A stretch of 8,167 bases of DNA from Rhodospirillaceae bacterium (lineage in GTDB: Bacteria; Pseudomonadota; Alphaproteobacteria; UBA9219), in NCBI GenBank assembly GCA_003486725.1, contig DNGD01000063.1, positions 1 through 8,167 on the forward strand, given 5' to 3'. Position numbers and translations under genes: made by a program. The notes under the pieces were generated by a model that was not told the origin of the DNA, ran no database searches, and saw only the letters and a list, made by a program, of their open reading frames with translations. Shown here in pieces: positions 1 to 5,413 of the stretch (within the stretch, counting starts at the first letter, position 1; every line of letters begins with the position of its first letter).

Positions 1-61
1 GTGCGCAAACAGCCAGTGCCGAGAGGCTAAAGAGAAAAAAATATTTGTAAATCTGACGCAC
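1..61 (-). CDS. 5' end of a leftward gene encoding an exported protein (partial)
   Basis: The reverse strand reads GTG at 61-59 followed by 19 more open codons to the window edge. They translate as MRQIYKYFFLFSLSALAVCA: a short basic N-terminus followed by a hydrophobic run, which is the pattern of a Sec signal peptide. A near-perfect Shine-Dalgarno sequence, AGGAGG, lies at 71-66, four bases before the GTG. That spacing is slightly short but usable. The LAVC end is close to a lipobox but has Val where Gly, Ala or Ser is expected, so a lipoprotein is not supported. The mature protein lies outside the window, so its function cannot be stated. The gene diverges from the sugar dehydrogenase at 313. 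Confidence 0.55.
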   Translation of the reverse strand, partial: MRQIYKYFFLFSLSALAVCA

Positions 62-312
62 GATACCTCCTAATGAGAGACGTTGTGCAATTACTCGCTA
101 TGTTACGCCAAAATTAAGTAGAACTCTACCCCTCGCATGGCCCAACACAGATGGCGAGGCACACGGTTGGCCCAGGCCCCCGCGGCTACTTCCAGATCAC
201 TTCGTGTGACTTGCGCGCTTTCCACCGACTTTGCCCTTCAATCTTGGGTGCATCACTTAATTCTGGTAGAATGAAGTGGTGAGGATACCATCAGGATCAA
301 AGGGAGGGCGAC
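62..312. other. Divergent intergenic region
   Basis: No credible gene lies in this 251-base gap between two divergent signal-peptide genes. It holds the ribosome binding site of the leftward gene (66-71), a promoter for the rightward gene (244-272) and two small dyads. The first is GTAGA-AC-TCTAC at 118-129. The second pairs CCTCGC at 131-136 with GCGAGG at 154-159 across a 17-base loop. Either dyad could be an operator, but both are short enough to occur by chance. Confidence 0.4.
244..272 (+). promoter_or_regulatory. Sigma70-type promoter for the sugar dehydrogenase gene
   Basis: A -35 element TTGGGT (244-249) and a -10 element TAGAAT (267-272) are separated by 17 bases. The -10 box matches TATAAT at five of six positions and the -35 box keeps the TTG core. 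The predicted start near 279 gives a leader of about 34 bases, which contains the AGGGAGGG ribosome binding site at 301-308. Confidence 0.5.
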
Positions 313-1443
313 ATGCGCCACTTTTTTGTCTTTGTTTTTCTTATGCTTTTTTTTCATGCTGCGGGGGTGATCGCACAGGATAGGGTTGTCTCTCAGCAGG
401 CAGTTTTTCGCCTCGTCACAATTGCGGAAAGTCTTCATCATCCTTGGAACATCGCTTTTCTGCCGGATGGAGATGTTTTGGTTACCGAGCGACGCGGGAA
501 GTTATGGCGTATTAAGCTAAGTGGCGAGAAAACGAAAATCAACGGTATCCCGCCCGTGCATGCGAAGGGGCAGGGAGGCCTATTTGATGTCGTTCTTGCG
601 CCAGACTTCAAGCAAACTGGTCGCATTTATTTCTCTTATGCGGCACCGGCTGACAGCGACAATAATAATACCGAGTTGGCTTATGCGCAGCTCAATATGG
701 AAACCAACTACCTTGAGAATATCAACGTTGTTTTTCGCGCCCAGCCGAAGCTGGAAGGAAATAGTCATTATGGCGGCAGAATCCTTTTTGCGCCGGACGG
801 CACAATCTTTCTGACCCTTGGCGAGAGGTACGATTATAAAAGCGAGGCGCAGAATATTGGAAACCATCTTGGCACCATCGTGCATATCAATCAGGATGGC
901 AGTCCGGCTTCGAATAACCCCTTTGCGGGTCGCAAGGAAGCCATGCAAGAAATCTTTGCTTATGGCATTCGTAATGCGCAGGGCATTGCGCAACAACCCG
1001 AGACGAACCGCATCTGGTTTCACGAACACGGGCCCCGAGGCGGTGATGAGGTTAATATTCTGAAGGCGGGGGCGAATTACGGCTGGCCCAAAATCACCTA
1101 TGGTGTCGATTACACGGGGCTGCGAGTCTCCGACAAAACGGCTCTGCCCGGCATGGAGCAGCCGGTTATTTACTGGACTCCGTCCATCGCGCCCAGCGGC
1201 ATGGCTTTTTACAACGGCGCTCGCTTTCCCGAGTGGAAGGGTGACCTTTTTGTCGGCGCTTTGGCCGGCGAGCATCTGCGCCGCTTGGAGGTAGAGGGCG
1301 ATAAAATCACCGGTCAGGAAGTTTTGTTAAAGGATCTGGGCGAGCGCATCCGCGATGTCCGCGAGGGGCCGGATGGTTATCTGTATTTTGTGACCGACAG
1401 CACGCGGGGTCGCCTTATACGCCTTGAGCCGTTGGAACGTTGA
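313..1443 (+). CDS. Periplasmic PQQ-dependent aldose/sorbosone dehydrogenase (GSDH family)
   Basis: This 376-residue protein belongs to the glucose/sorbosone dehydrogenase (GSDH) beta-propeller family, like E. coli YliI/Asd. These are calcium- and PQQ-dependent enzymes that oxidise aldose sugars in the periplasm. Residues 1-21 form a signal peptide with likely cleavage near VIA|QD. The propeller starts at HPWNIAFLPDG (43-53). The SHYGGRILFAPDG segment (151-163) carries His152, which aligns with the catalytic base of soluble glucose dehydrogenase. YGIRNAQG (217-224) carries the cofactor-contacting Arg220. HEHGPRGGDEVN (237-248) and the following ANYGWP form the typical metal/cofactor region. 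The closing blade has VREGPDGYLYFVTD (349-362). The length is normal for the family and no key residue is missing. The ATG follows AGGGAGGG with five bases between GGAGG and the start. It is the only clear rightward gene in the window and looks monocistronic. The exact sugar substrate cannot be read from sequence. Confidence 0.9.
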   Translation: MRHFFVFVFLMLFFHAAGVIAQDRVVSQQAVFRLVTIAESLHHPWNIAFLPDGDVLVTERRGKLWRIKLSGEKTKINGIPPVHAKGQGGLFDVVLAPDFKQTGRIYFSYAAPADSDNNNTELAYAQLNMETNYLENINVVFRAQPKLEGNSHYGGRILFAPDGTIFLTLGERYDYKSEAQNIGNHLGTIVHINQDGSPASNNPFAGRKEAMQEIFAYGIRNAQGIAQQPETNRIWFHEHGPRGGDEVNILKAGANYGWPKITYGVDYTGLRVSDKTALPGMEQPVIYWTPSIAPSGMAFYNGARFPEWKGDLFVGALAGEHLRRLEVEGDKITGQEVLLKDLGERIRDVREGPDGYLYFVTDSTRGRLIRLEPLER

Positions 1444-1510
1444 CCGGTGCAAGCTTCTTTGGGGGTGGGGATATGCTGTAGGCTAGGCAGTGATATTGTA
1501 TGACTTGGTG

Positions 1511-1532
1511 TAAACCGCTTCTTTGCGGTTTA
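1511..1532 (+). terminator. Hairpin downstream of the sugar dehydrogenase gene
   Basis: TAAACCGC (1511-1518) and GCGGTTTA (1525-1532) form a perfect 8-bp stem around a 6-base TTCTTT loop, 67 bases after the stop codon. The sequence after the stem is only ATTT, so as an intrinsic terminator it is weak. The stronger symmetric hairpin at 1554-1590 lies just beyond and could act as a second stop for this transcript. Confidence 0.45.
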
Positions 1533-1553
1533 ATTTCCGCCCGAGAACAGCGG

Positions 1554-1590
1554 TTAAACAAAAAGCCCCCAAAGGGGGCTTTTTGTTTAA
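1554..1590. terminator. Perfect symmetric (bidirectional) terminator after tRNA-Thr
   Basis: TTAAACAAAAAGCCCCC (1554-1570) and its exact reverse complement at 1574-1590 form a 17-bp stem with a 3-base AAA loop. A GC core is flanked by A5 and T5 runs, so it has the form of an intrinsic terminator on both strands. On the minus strand it begins directly after the encoded CCA end of tRNA-Thr. On the plus strand it can end read-through from the sugar dehydrogenase gene. Confidence 0.85.
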
Positions 1591-1665
1591 TGGTGCTGCC
1601 GCGCGGAATTGAACCGCGGACCCCGTCCTTACCAAGGACGTGCTCTACCCCTGAGCTACGGCAGC
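1591..1665 (-). tRNA. tRNA-Thr (anticodon GGT), with encoded CCA
   Basis: The reverse strand folds into a complete 75-base cloverleaf. The acceptor stem is GCTGCCG (1665-1659) paired perfectly with CGGCAGC (1601-1595), then discriminator A and encoded CCA (1593-1591). The D stem is GCTC/GAGC. The anticodon stem is CGTCC/GGACG around the loop TTGGTAA, with anticodon GGT in positions 34-36, giving threonine (ACC/ACT codons). The T arm is CGCGG-TTCAATT-CCGCG. It lies 89 bases after the stop of the unknown gene at 1755-2456, with no convincing promoter or terminator between them, so it may be processed from a longer leftward transcript. Confidence 0.95.
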
Positions 1666-1754
1666 GAATGGGTATGAAGTGCGGCTTTTTGCCATACTCC
1701 GCGTCATGATGCAAGGGGATGTTATCGCTCTTATTTCCCCGTGCAAAGGGGCAG

Positions 1755-2456
1755 TTACATCGACCCGCCGGGCTTAAAGTTCATCGTGACGCCGGCTTTT
1801 TCCCACTTTTGGTTAGATTGCTTGCTGGTGGCGATATATTGCTGGGTCGCCGCCGCCTGCAAAACCTGCCCATAGTCGGTCGGAGAGCGGTTGGATGACG
1901 TTTTTTCGGCCTGTATGAGGTTATAGAGGAGGCCGGGCAGGCCGCCATCTTCCACCTTGCCACTGCGGATGCCTTCATCCTGACGCGCCTTGGGGCCGGC
2001 AAACAGCTCGATAATGCGTTGATCGCCGCCGGTCTTCTTTTTCTTCTTTTTGGTGATCAGGCCGGTCTCTTCGTCATATTCGTCGCGGTCGTTATCGTCC
2101 TCGTCCCATTTCAGATCCTCCCAATTGATATACAGGAAGTCCTGAATCGCGCTGGACATAAAGGGGAGGTTGATTAAAACGTCGCGAAACATATTGGCGG
2201 CGGCGAGGATCGAGGCCTCTTCAAGCACGCGAACCTTTTCTTTCTCCTCGTCCGTCTTCATGCCCTTGCGCGCCTCCATGACGGGCACCATGCAATTATC
2301 TTTCAGCTTGCGCGACCACTCGGTGGCTTGCTCGCTGCGTTCCATTTCCGCGTTCTCGCGATAGATTTCGGCAATGGTTTTGAAGCGCTTGACTAAGCAC
2401 TCGGACCAATACCACCAATCGTTGAACGGCGCGCGTTGCGCATAGCTCTGGGCCAT
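1755..2456 (-). CDS. Unrecognised cytosolic protein, paralog A of a tandem pair
   Basis: I do not recognise this 233-residue protein. It has no signal peptide or membrane segment. It aligns with the neighbouring upstream gene in three blocks: residues 11-34 (W-x-YW then a TI-x-x-IY motif), residues 87-112 (RDVL-x-x-LP, ending in Trp) and residues 148-184 (GP-x-x-R-x-x-EGI-x-SG-x-VE-x-G-x-LP-x-x-L-x-NL). Copy A differs by a charged insertion, roughly residues 113-146: an Asp/Glu-rich stretch followed by six consecutive lysines (136-141). The C-terminus is polar and ends in PGGSM. The ATG is supported by TAAGGA (2469-2464) with seven bases before the start. It sits 36 bases downstream of paralog B, so the two are very probably one transcript, read after galU. 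Function unknown; the pairing suggests a hetero-oligomer or two related adaptors, which is inference. Confidence 0.8.
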   Translation of the reverse strand: MAQSYAQRAPFNDWWYWSECLVKRFKTIAEIYRENAEMERSEQATEWSRKLKDNCMVPVMEARKGMKTDEEKEKVRVLEEASILAAANMFRDVLINLPFMSSAIQDFLYINWEDLKWDEDDNDRDEYDEETGLITKKKKKKTGGDQRIIELFAGPKARQDEGIRSGKVEDGGLPGLLYNLIQAEKTSSNRSPTDYGQVLQAAATQQYIATSKQSNQKWEKAGVTMNFKPGGSM

Positions 2457-2492
2457 CGTTAAATCCTTATCGTAAAATGATCTTGTCTATTA

Positions 2493-3110
2493 TTAGTCCA
2501 TCCGTCCGGCCGAGCGCAAGAAGGAGCTATTCTTTTTGCCCCACAGCTTGGCTAATTCCTCGCGGCGCATGTGTTTTTCTGCTGCGCGGGGTTTTTCAAC
2601 GCGTGCGGCGCGCTCACCGCCCGCAAGCTCACGGTCGACAAGGTTAAAGAGCGAGGCGGGGAGGCGGCCATTTTCGACCATGCCGCTGCCAATGCCTTCC
2701 GAAAAGCGCCCTTCGGGTCCGCAAAACAGGATATGCGCCAGCTTGCCGGCGCATTCGCTCGACCATGTCGATTTCAAAAGAGACTGCATATCCTCTGACC
2801 ATGTCGGTAAGCGGTTGAGGACATCGCGAATGACGGGCACGACGGCGTTGATCAGTTGCTCTTCTTTCGCCGCAGCTGACAAGGCGTCTTTGGGCATCGA
2901 GAATTCATGCTCATCAGTGAGTTCGTGCAGCTGAGTCATGATCGCGATGGCGTCGCTCAGTTTCGCTTGACGCTCTTTTTCAACAAGGGAAACTTCGGGA
3001 TGAGGCGGCTGCGCATAAATGCGCGTAATCGTCCCCAGGCGATCAATCGTCACCTGCGCCCAATACATCCACTCGTCGTAAGACGGCTTTACGTCTTCCA
3101 GGCCCACCAT
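2493..3110 (-). CDS. Unrecognised cytosolic protein, paralog B of a tandem pair
   Basis: I do not recognise this protein of 205 residues (208 if the upstream ATG at 3119 is used). The ATG at 3110 is preferred because AAGGA (3123-3119) lies eight bases before it, whereas for the 3119 ATG the same motif touches the start codon. Numbered from the 3119 ATG, it shares with paralog A a W-x-YW / TI-x-x-IY block (14-37), an RDVL-x-x-LP block (94-119) and the strongest block at 127-164, GP-x-x-R-x-x-EGI-x-SG-x-VE-x-G-x-LP-x-x-L-x-NL. It lacks A's charged insertion. The C-terminal 40 residues are basic (RVEKPRAAEKHMRREE). There is no signal peptide or membrane helix. The gene ends with three in-frame stops in a row (TAA TAA TAG). 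Its position after galU and before paralog A gives no firm functional clue. Confidence 0.8.
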   Translation of the reverse strand: MVGLEDVKPSYDEWMYWAQVTIDRLGTITRIYAQPPHPEVSLVEKERQAKLSDAIAIMTQLHELTDEHEFSMPKDALSAAAKEEQLINAVVPVIRDVLNRLPTWSEDMQSLLKSTWSSECAGKLAHILFCGPEGRFSEGIGSGMVENGRLPASLFNLVDRELAGGERAARVEKPRAAEKHMRREELAKLWGKKNSSFLRSAGRMD

Positions 3111-3128
3111 GGGGTCCATCCTTGCAAC

Positions 3129-3156
3129 GTTATCTTGTGCGTTGACTTATCGTCAA
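3129..3156 (-). promoter_or_regulatory. Possible promoter with an embedded dyad upstream of the paralog pair
   Basis: On the minus strand TTGACG (3156-3151) and GATAAC (3134-3129) are spaced by 16 bases, a reasonable -35/-10 pair. The -35 box is half of a dyad, TTGAC-N5-GTCAA (3142-3156), which could be an operator. The predicted start near 3122 leaves a very short leader for the gene at 3110, which weakens the call. Confidence 0.3.
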
Positions 3157-3211
3157 AGATACCGAAAGGCCGCCCTAAAAGCAAGGCATACAAAAAGAGA
3201 TTTATACCTGT

Positions 3212-3244
3212 CTTTCAAAGATGTTAGGGGAACATCTTTGAAAG
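3212..3244 (-). terminator. 14-bp hairpin spanning the galU stop codon
   Basis: CTTTCAAAGATGTT (3212-3225) pairs perfectly with its reverse complement at 3231-3244, leaving a 5-base loop (3226-3230). The galU stop codon (3226-3224) lies across the loop and stem. On the minus strand no T-run follows directly; the nearest is about ten bases further on (TCTCTTTTT). It may be a terminator or a stem that protects the 3' end, separating galU from the paralog pair. Confidence 0.5.
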
Positions 3245-4096
3245 CGCCGCGCGAACTTTATCGCCAATCTCCGGATTGGCCAGTGAAAAGGCCACGTTGG
3301 CTTCAAGGAATCCGATCTTGTCACCGCAATCATAGCGCGTGCCTTCAAAGCGCAATCCGTGGAAGGGCTGACGTCCGATCAAACGTGCCATGCTGTCGGT
3401 CAGCTGGATCTCGCCGCCGGTGCCGATGCGCCGAGATTCCAGCTCATCAAAAACTTCGGGTTGAAGGATATAGCGACCAATGATCGACAACGTGGAGGGT
3501 GCGAGTTCAGGCGCGGGCTTTTCGACAAGGCCTTTGATGCTGGCCAGACGGCCATTATCGTTTTCAACGTCCAGAATGCCATAGCTGCTGGTATGCTCGC
3601 GCGGCACATCGACGACGGCGACGAGGTTGCCGCCCGTTTCTTCATAGGCATCAATCATTTGCTTCAGGCACGGCGTGCCGGCCAGAACAACATCATCAGG
3701 AAGAAGAATGGCGAAAGGTTCATGCCCCACCAGATGGCGTGCACACCAGACGGCGTGGCCAAGACCCAACGGATCGCGTTGACGGGCGAACAGCAGATCG
3801 CCGGACGGGATTTCGGTTGTTTGTAGGATCGCGAGTTCCTTTTGCTTGTCGCGCGCTTCCAGCGTGCGCTTCAAATCGTTGTTGCTGTCAAAGTGATCCT
3901 CTAGCGCGCCCTTGCCGCGCGAGGTTACAAAGATGAATTGCTCGATGCCCGCGGCGCGGGCTTCGTCCACCGCGTGCTGAATCAGCGGACGATCCACCAG
4001 TGTGAGCATTTCCTTCGGCATTGCCTTGGTGGCGGGAAGAAAGCGTGTGCCCAGACCGGCGACGGGGAAAACGGCCTTGCGAATACGTTGTTTCAT
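3224..4096 (-). CDS. galU: UTP--glucose-1-phosphate uridylyltransferase
   Basis: GalU joins UTP and glucose 1-phosphate to give UDP-glucose and pyrophosphate in the cytosol, supplying UDP-glucose for exopolysaccharide, LPS and glucan synthesis. The 290-residue length is normal for bacterial GalU. The nucleotide-binding signature VAGLGTRFLPATKAMPKEM covers residues 12-30. QRDPLGLGHAVWCA (106-119) and LLPDD (131-135, metal-binding acidic residues) follow. VEKP (191-194), GGEIQLTD (227-234) and the YDCGDKIGF segment (255-263) are all typical. The ATG is preceded by AGGAG with an eight-base gap. It lies 37 bases after the receiver gene and may be co-transcribed with it. The stop codon sits inside a 14-bp hairpin, so this transcript may end there. 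Confidence 0.95.
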   Translation of the reverse strand: MKQRIRKAVFPVAGLGTRFLPATKAMPKEMLTLVDRPLIQHAVDEARAAGIEQFIFVTSRGKGALEDHFDSNNDLKRTLEARDKQKELAILQTTEIPSGDLLFARQRDPLGLGHAVWCARHLVGHEPFAILLPDDVVLAGTPCLKQMIDAYEETGGNLVAVVDVPREHTSSYGILDVENDNGRLASIKGLVEKPAPELAPSTLSIIGRYILQPEVFDELESRRIGTGGEIQLTDSMARLIGRQPFHGLRFEGTRYDCGDKIGFLEANVAFSLANPEIGDKVRAALSKMFP

Positions 4097-4133
4097 AATA
4101 ACTTCTCCTGATATGTTCGATAAGTTGTTGTGG

Positions 4134-4532
4134 TCAGAGGGGTGGAATAGCCATCACGTCCTGCACCGCTTCGCAGATTTCTTCGAGCGAGAACGGTTTG
4201 GCGATGATGCGATGGACGAGGGCGTCGAGATTGTGCGCCCTCATGCGCTCCTGCGCATAGCCGGAAATCATAATGATGCGTAGATCCGGATATTGCCGCA
4301 CGGCCTTGAGCGCTAGTGCGATGCCATCGACGTTCGGCATTACGATGTCGGTAATCAAAATATCAAAACGTTCATTCGCCAGAACATCCAGCGCCGCCTG
4401 CCCATCCGGTACAGCGGACAGATGCGCACCCGAAGCTTGCAGCGCGCGCACGATAAACTCGCGCACAGCCGGATTGTCCTCGGCGACGAGAATCTTGATG
4501 CTGGTATCGGCGTTGGTTTCAATGTTCGTCAT
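4134..4532 (-). CDS. Single-domain response regulator, CpdR-like
   Basis: The 132 residues are one receiver domain with no output domain. The acidic pair Glu18-Asp19, phospho-acceptor Asp62 in the ITDIVMPNVDG motif, Ser90 in IMISG and Lys112 in AKPF are all in place, so it should accept phosphate. The TDIVMP-x-x-DGI, ISG and KPFSL sequences resemble CpdR, the alphaproteobacterial receiver that controls ClpXP-mediated proteolysis of cell-cycle proteins through a CckA-ChpT phosphorelay. That assignment is by resemblance only; another single-domain receiver, such as a chemotaxis or DivK-type one, cannot be excluded. Its first ten residues precede the usual CpdR start. The gene overlaps the zinc-ribbon gene by 14 bases and has no visible ribosome binding site of its own, so translation is probably coupled to that gene. 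Confidence 0.85.
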   Translation of the reverse strand: MTNIETNADTSIKILVAEDNPAVREFIVRALQASGAHLSAVPDGQAALDVLANERFDILITDIVMPNVDGIALALKAVRQYPDLRIIMISGYAQERMRAHNLDALVHRIIAKPFSLEEICEAVQDVMAIPPL

Positions 4533-5283
4533 TCGGCATTTCGGTAAAGGTCAGGTTGACTTCGGTTACGGTACCTTCGGGTGACACGATGGAGGAAGAA
4601 AATGGCAGGAATGAGTCTGCGCTTAGTGTAGCTTTAGCTGGCGGAATACGCCAGCTTTGGATGACGCGTTCGTCAGGCCCCAAGGCTTCCACGTTAATGG
4701 GCGGGATCTTTTGCGTTTTCTGGCTTTTATTATGGATTTCGCCCTGAACAACTAGTTGCATGGCACCATCGATATAACGCCTTTCGGAGGTGACGTTTTG
4801 CAAAATCAGCAATTCGGACACGGCGGGTTTGCCAAGGCCGATTGATTGATAATAGGGTTTTGTGGACGGCCATGTCTCGGCAATATAGCGGTGGCTAGTC
4901 AGTAGACCCGCAATAAGGAAGAGAACCATTCCCCCAGCGAATAAACCTGATACCTTGAGGATATAGAGGGGTTTGTTCCAGTCAAAAGGCGTCTTCGGAG
5001 TTTTTGAAATGGCTGGCGTTTCGGTAAGGTCGAGCGCGGAGGGCTCTTTTATCGGTTCAGCACCTTTTGCGGTTTGTACGGGCGCAGTCGTCGGCACAGG
5101 GGCAGGGCTAACCTTGTTATGGGGCGTTTGCTGGCTTGTAGGTTGAGCCGCCGCTCCTTTTTGGGGAGGGAATTCGCGCCACGTATGCTGACACCGTGCG
5201 CAACGAACCAGCCGCACCCCGTTGTTGAAAACAGAAGCGGGTACCAGAAACGAGGTCTTGCAGCTTTGACAAACGATGATCAT
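4519..5283 (-). CDS. MJ0042-type zinc-ribbon membrane protein with DUF3426-like C-terminal domain
   Basis: This is a 254-residue protein. Residues 2-35 are an MJ0042-type zinc ribbon with Cys5, Cys8, Cys28 and Cys31 as metal ligands. A Pro/Ala/Thr-rich linker (about 40-100) follows, then one transmembrane helix (about 109-129). The C-terminal domain (about 155-248) contains a VQGEIHNKS core resembling the DUF3426/FxLYD beta-sandwich domains of this family. By topology the zinc ribbon should be cytoplasmic and the C-terminal domain periplasmic. The architecture is common in Proteobacteria but the function is not established. The start is right at the zinc ribbon, as usual for the family. There is only a poor ribosome binding site; a promoter directly upstream suggests a leaderless mRNA. 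The 3' end overlaps the CpdR-like gene by 14 bases, which ties the two together. Confidence 0.85.
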   Translation of the reverse strand: MIIVCQSCKTSFLVPASVFNNGVRLVRCARCQHTWREFPPQKGAAAQPTSQQTPHNKVSPAPVPTTAPVQTAKGAEPIKEPSALDLTETPAISKTPKTPFDWNKPLYILKVSGLFAGGMVLFLIAGLLTSHRYIAETWPSTKPYYQSIGLGKPAVSELLILQNVTSERRYIDGAMQLVVQGEIHNKSQKTQKIPPINVEALGPDERVIQSWRIPPAKATLSADSFLPFSSSIVSPEGTVTEVNLTFTEMPNDEH

Positions 5284-5290
5284 GCCACTC

Positions 5291-5320
5291 TTTATAGATT
5301 TTTTTGGCGTGAAAGGGCAA
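5291..5320 (-). promoter_or_regulatory. Promoter for the zinc-ribbon/receiver operon, probably leaderless
   Basis: On the minus strand TTGCCC (5320-5315) and TATAAA (5296-5291) are separated by 18 bases. The -10 box matches the consensus at five of six positions. The predicted transcription start is near 5284, one base before the ATG at 5283. Confidence 0.45.
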
Positions 5321-5391
5321 CAGGTTAAACCGCAATTGTCGAAGGTTTTGTCGGCGGGTATCCTACGGTTTTTTCAAAAATCCTGCCGCCC

Positions 5392-5413
5392 GCAGCGACT
5401 TATTAAGCGCTGC
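5392..5413 (-). terminator. Weak hairpin at the end of the ATPase gene
   Basis: GCAGCG (5392-5397) and CGCTGC (5408-5413) can form a 6-bp stem around the tandem TAA TAA stop codons of the ATPase gene. On the minus strand a T5 run follows about 14 bases later. This is a poor match to an intrinsic terminator. Confidence 0.25.

Noticed and set aside
580..1275. Long 231-codon minus-strand frame inside the sugar dehydrogenase gene
   Set aside because: It is antisense to a clearly conserved enzyme and has no recognisable motif. It is a codon-bias shadow.
1591..1665. tRNA-Thr as an integration (att) site for a mobile element
   Set aside because: No integrase and no repeated copy of the tRNA 3' end is visible in the window.
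1415..1714. Open frames on both strands across the tRNA and terminator (1415-1714 minus, 1500-1709 plus)
   Set aside because: They are translations of the tRNA-Thr gene and its terminator hairpin, with no ribosome binding site.
1737..1751. CCCC-N7-GGGG hairpin after paralog A as a terminator
   Set aside because: The stem is only four base pairs and is followed by AAATAA, not a T-run, on the minus strand.
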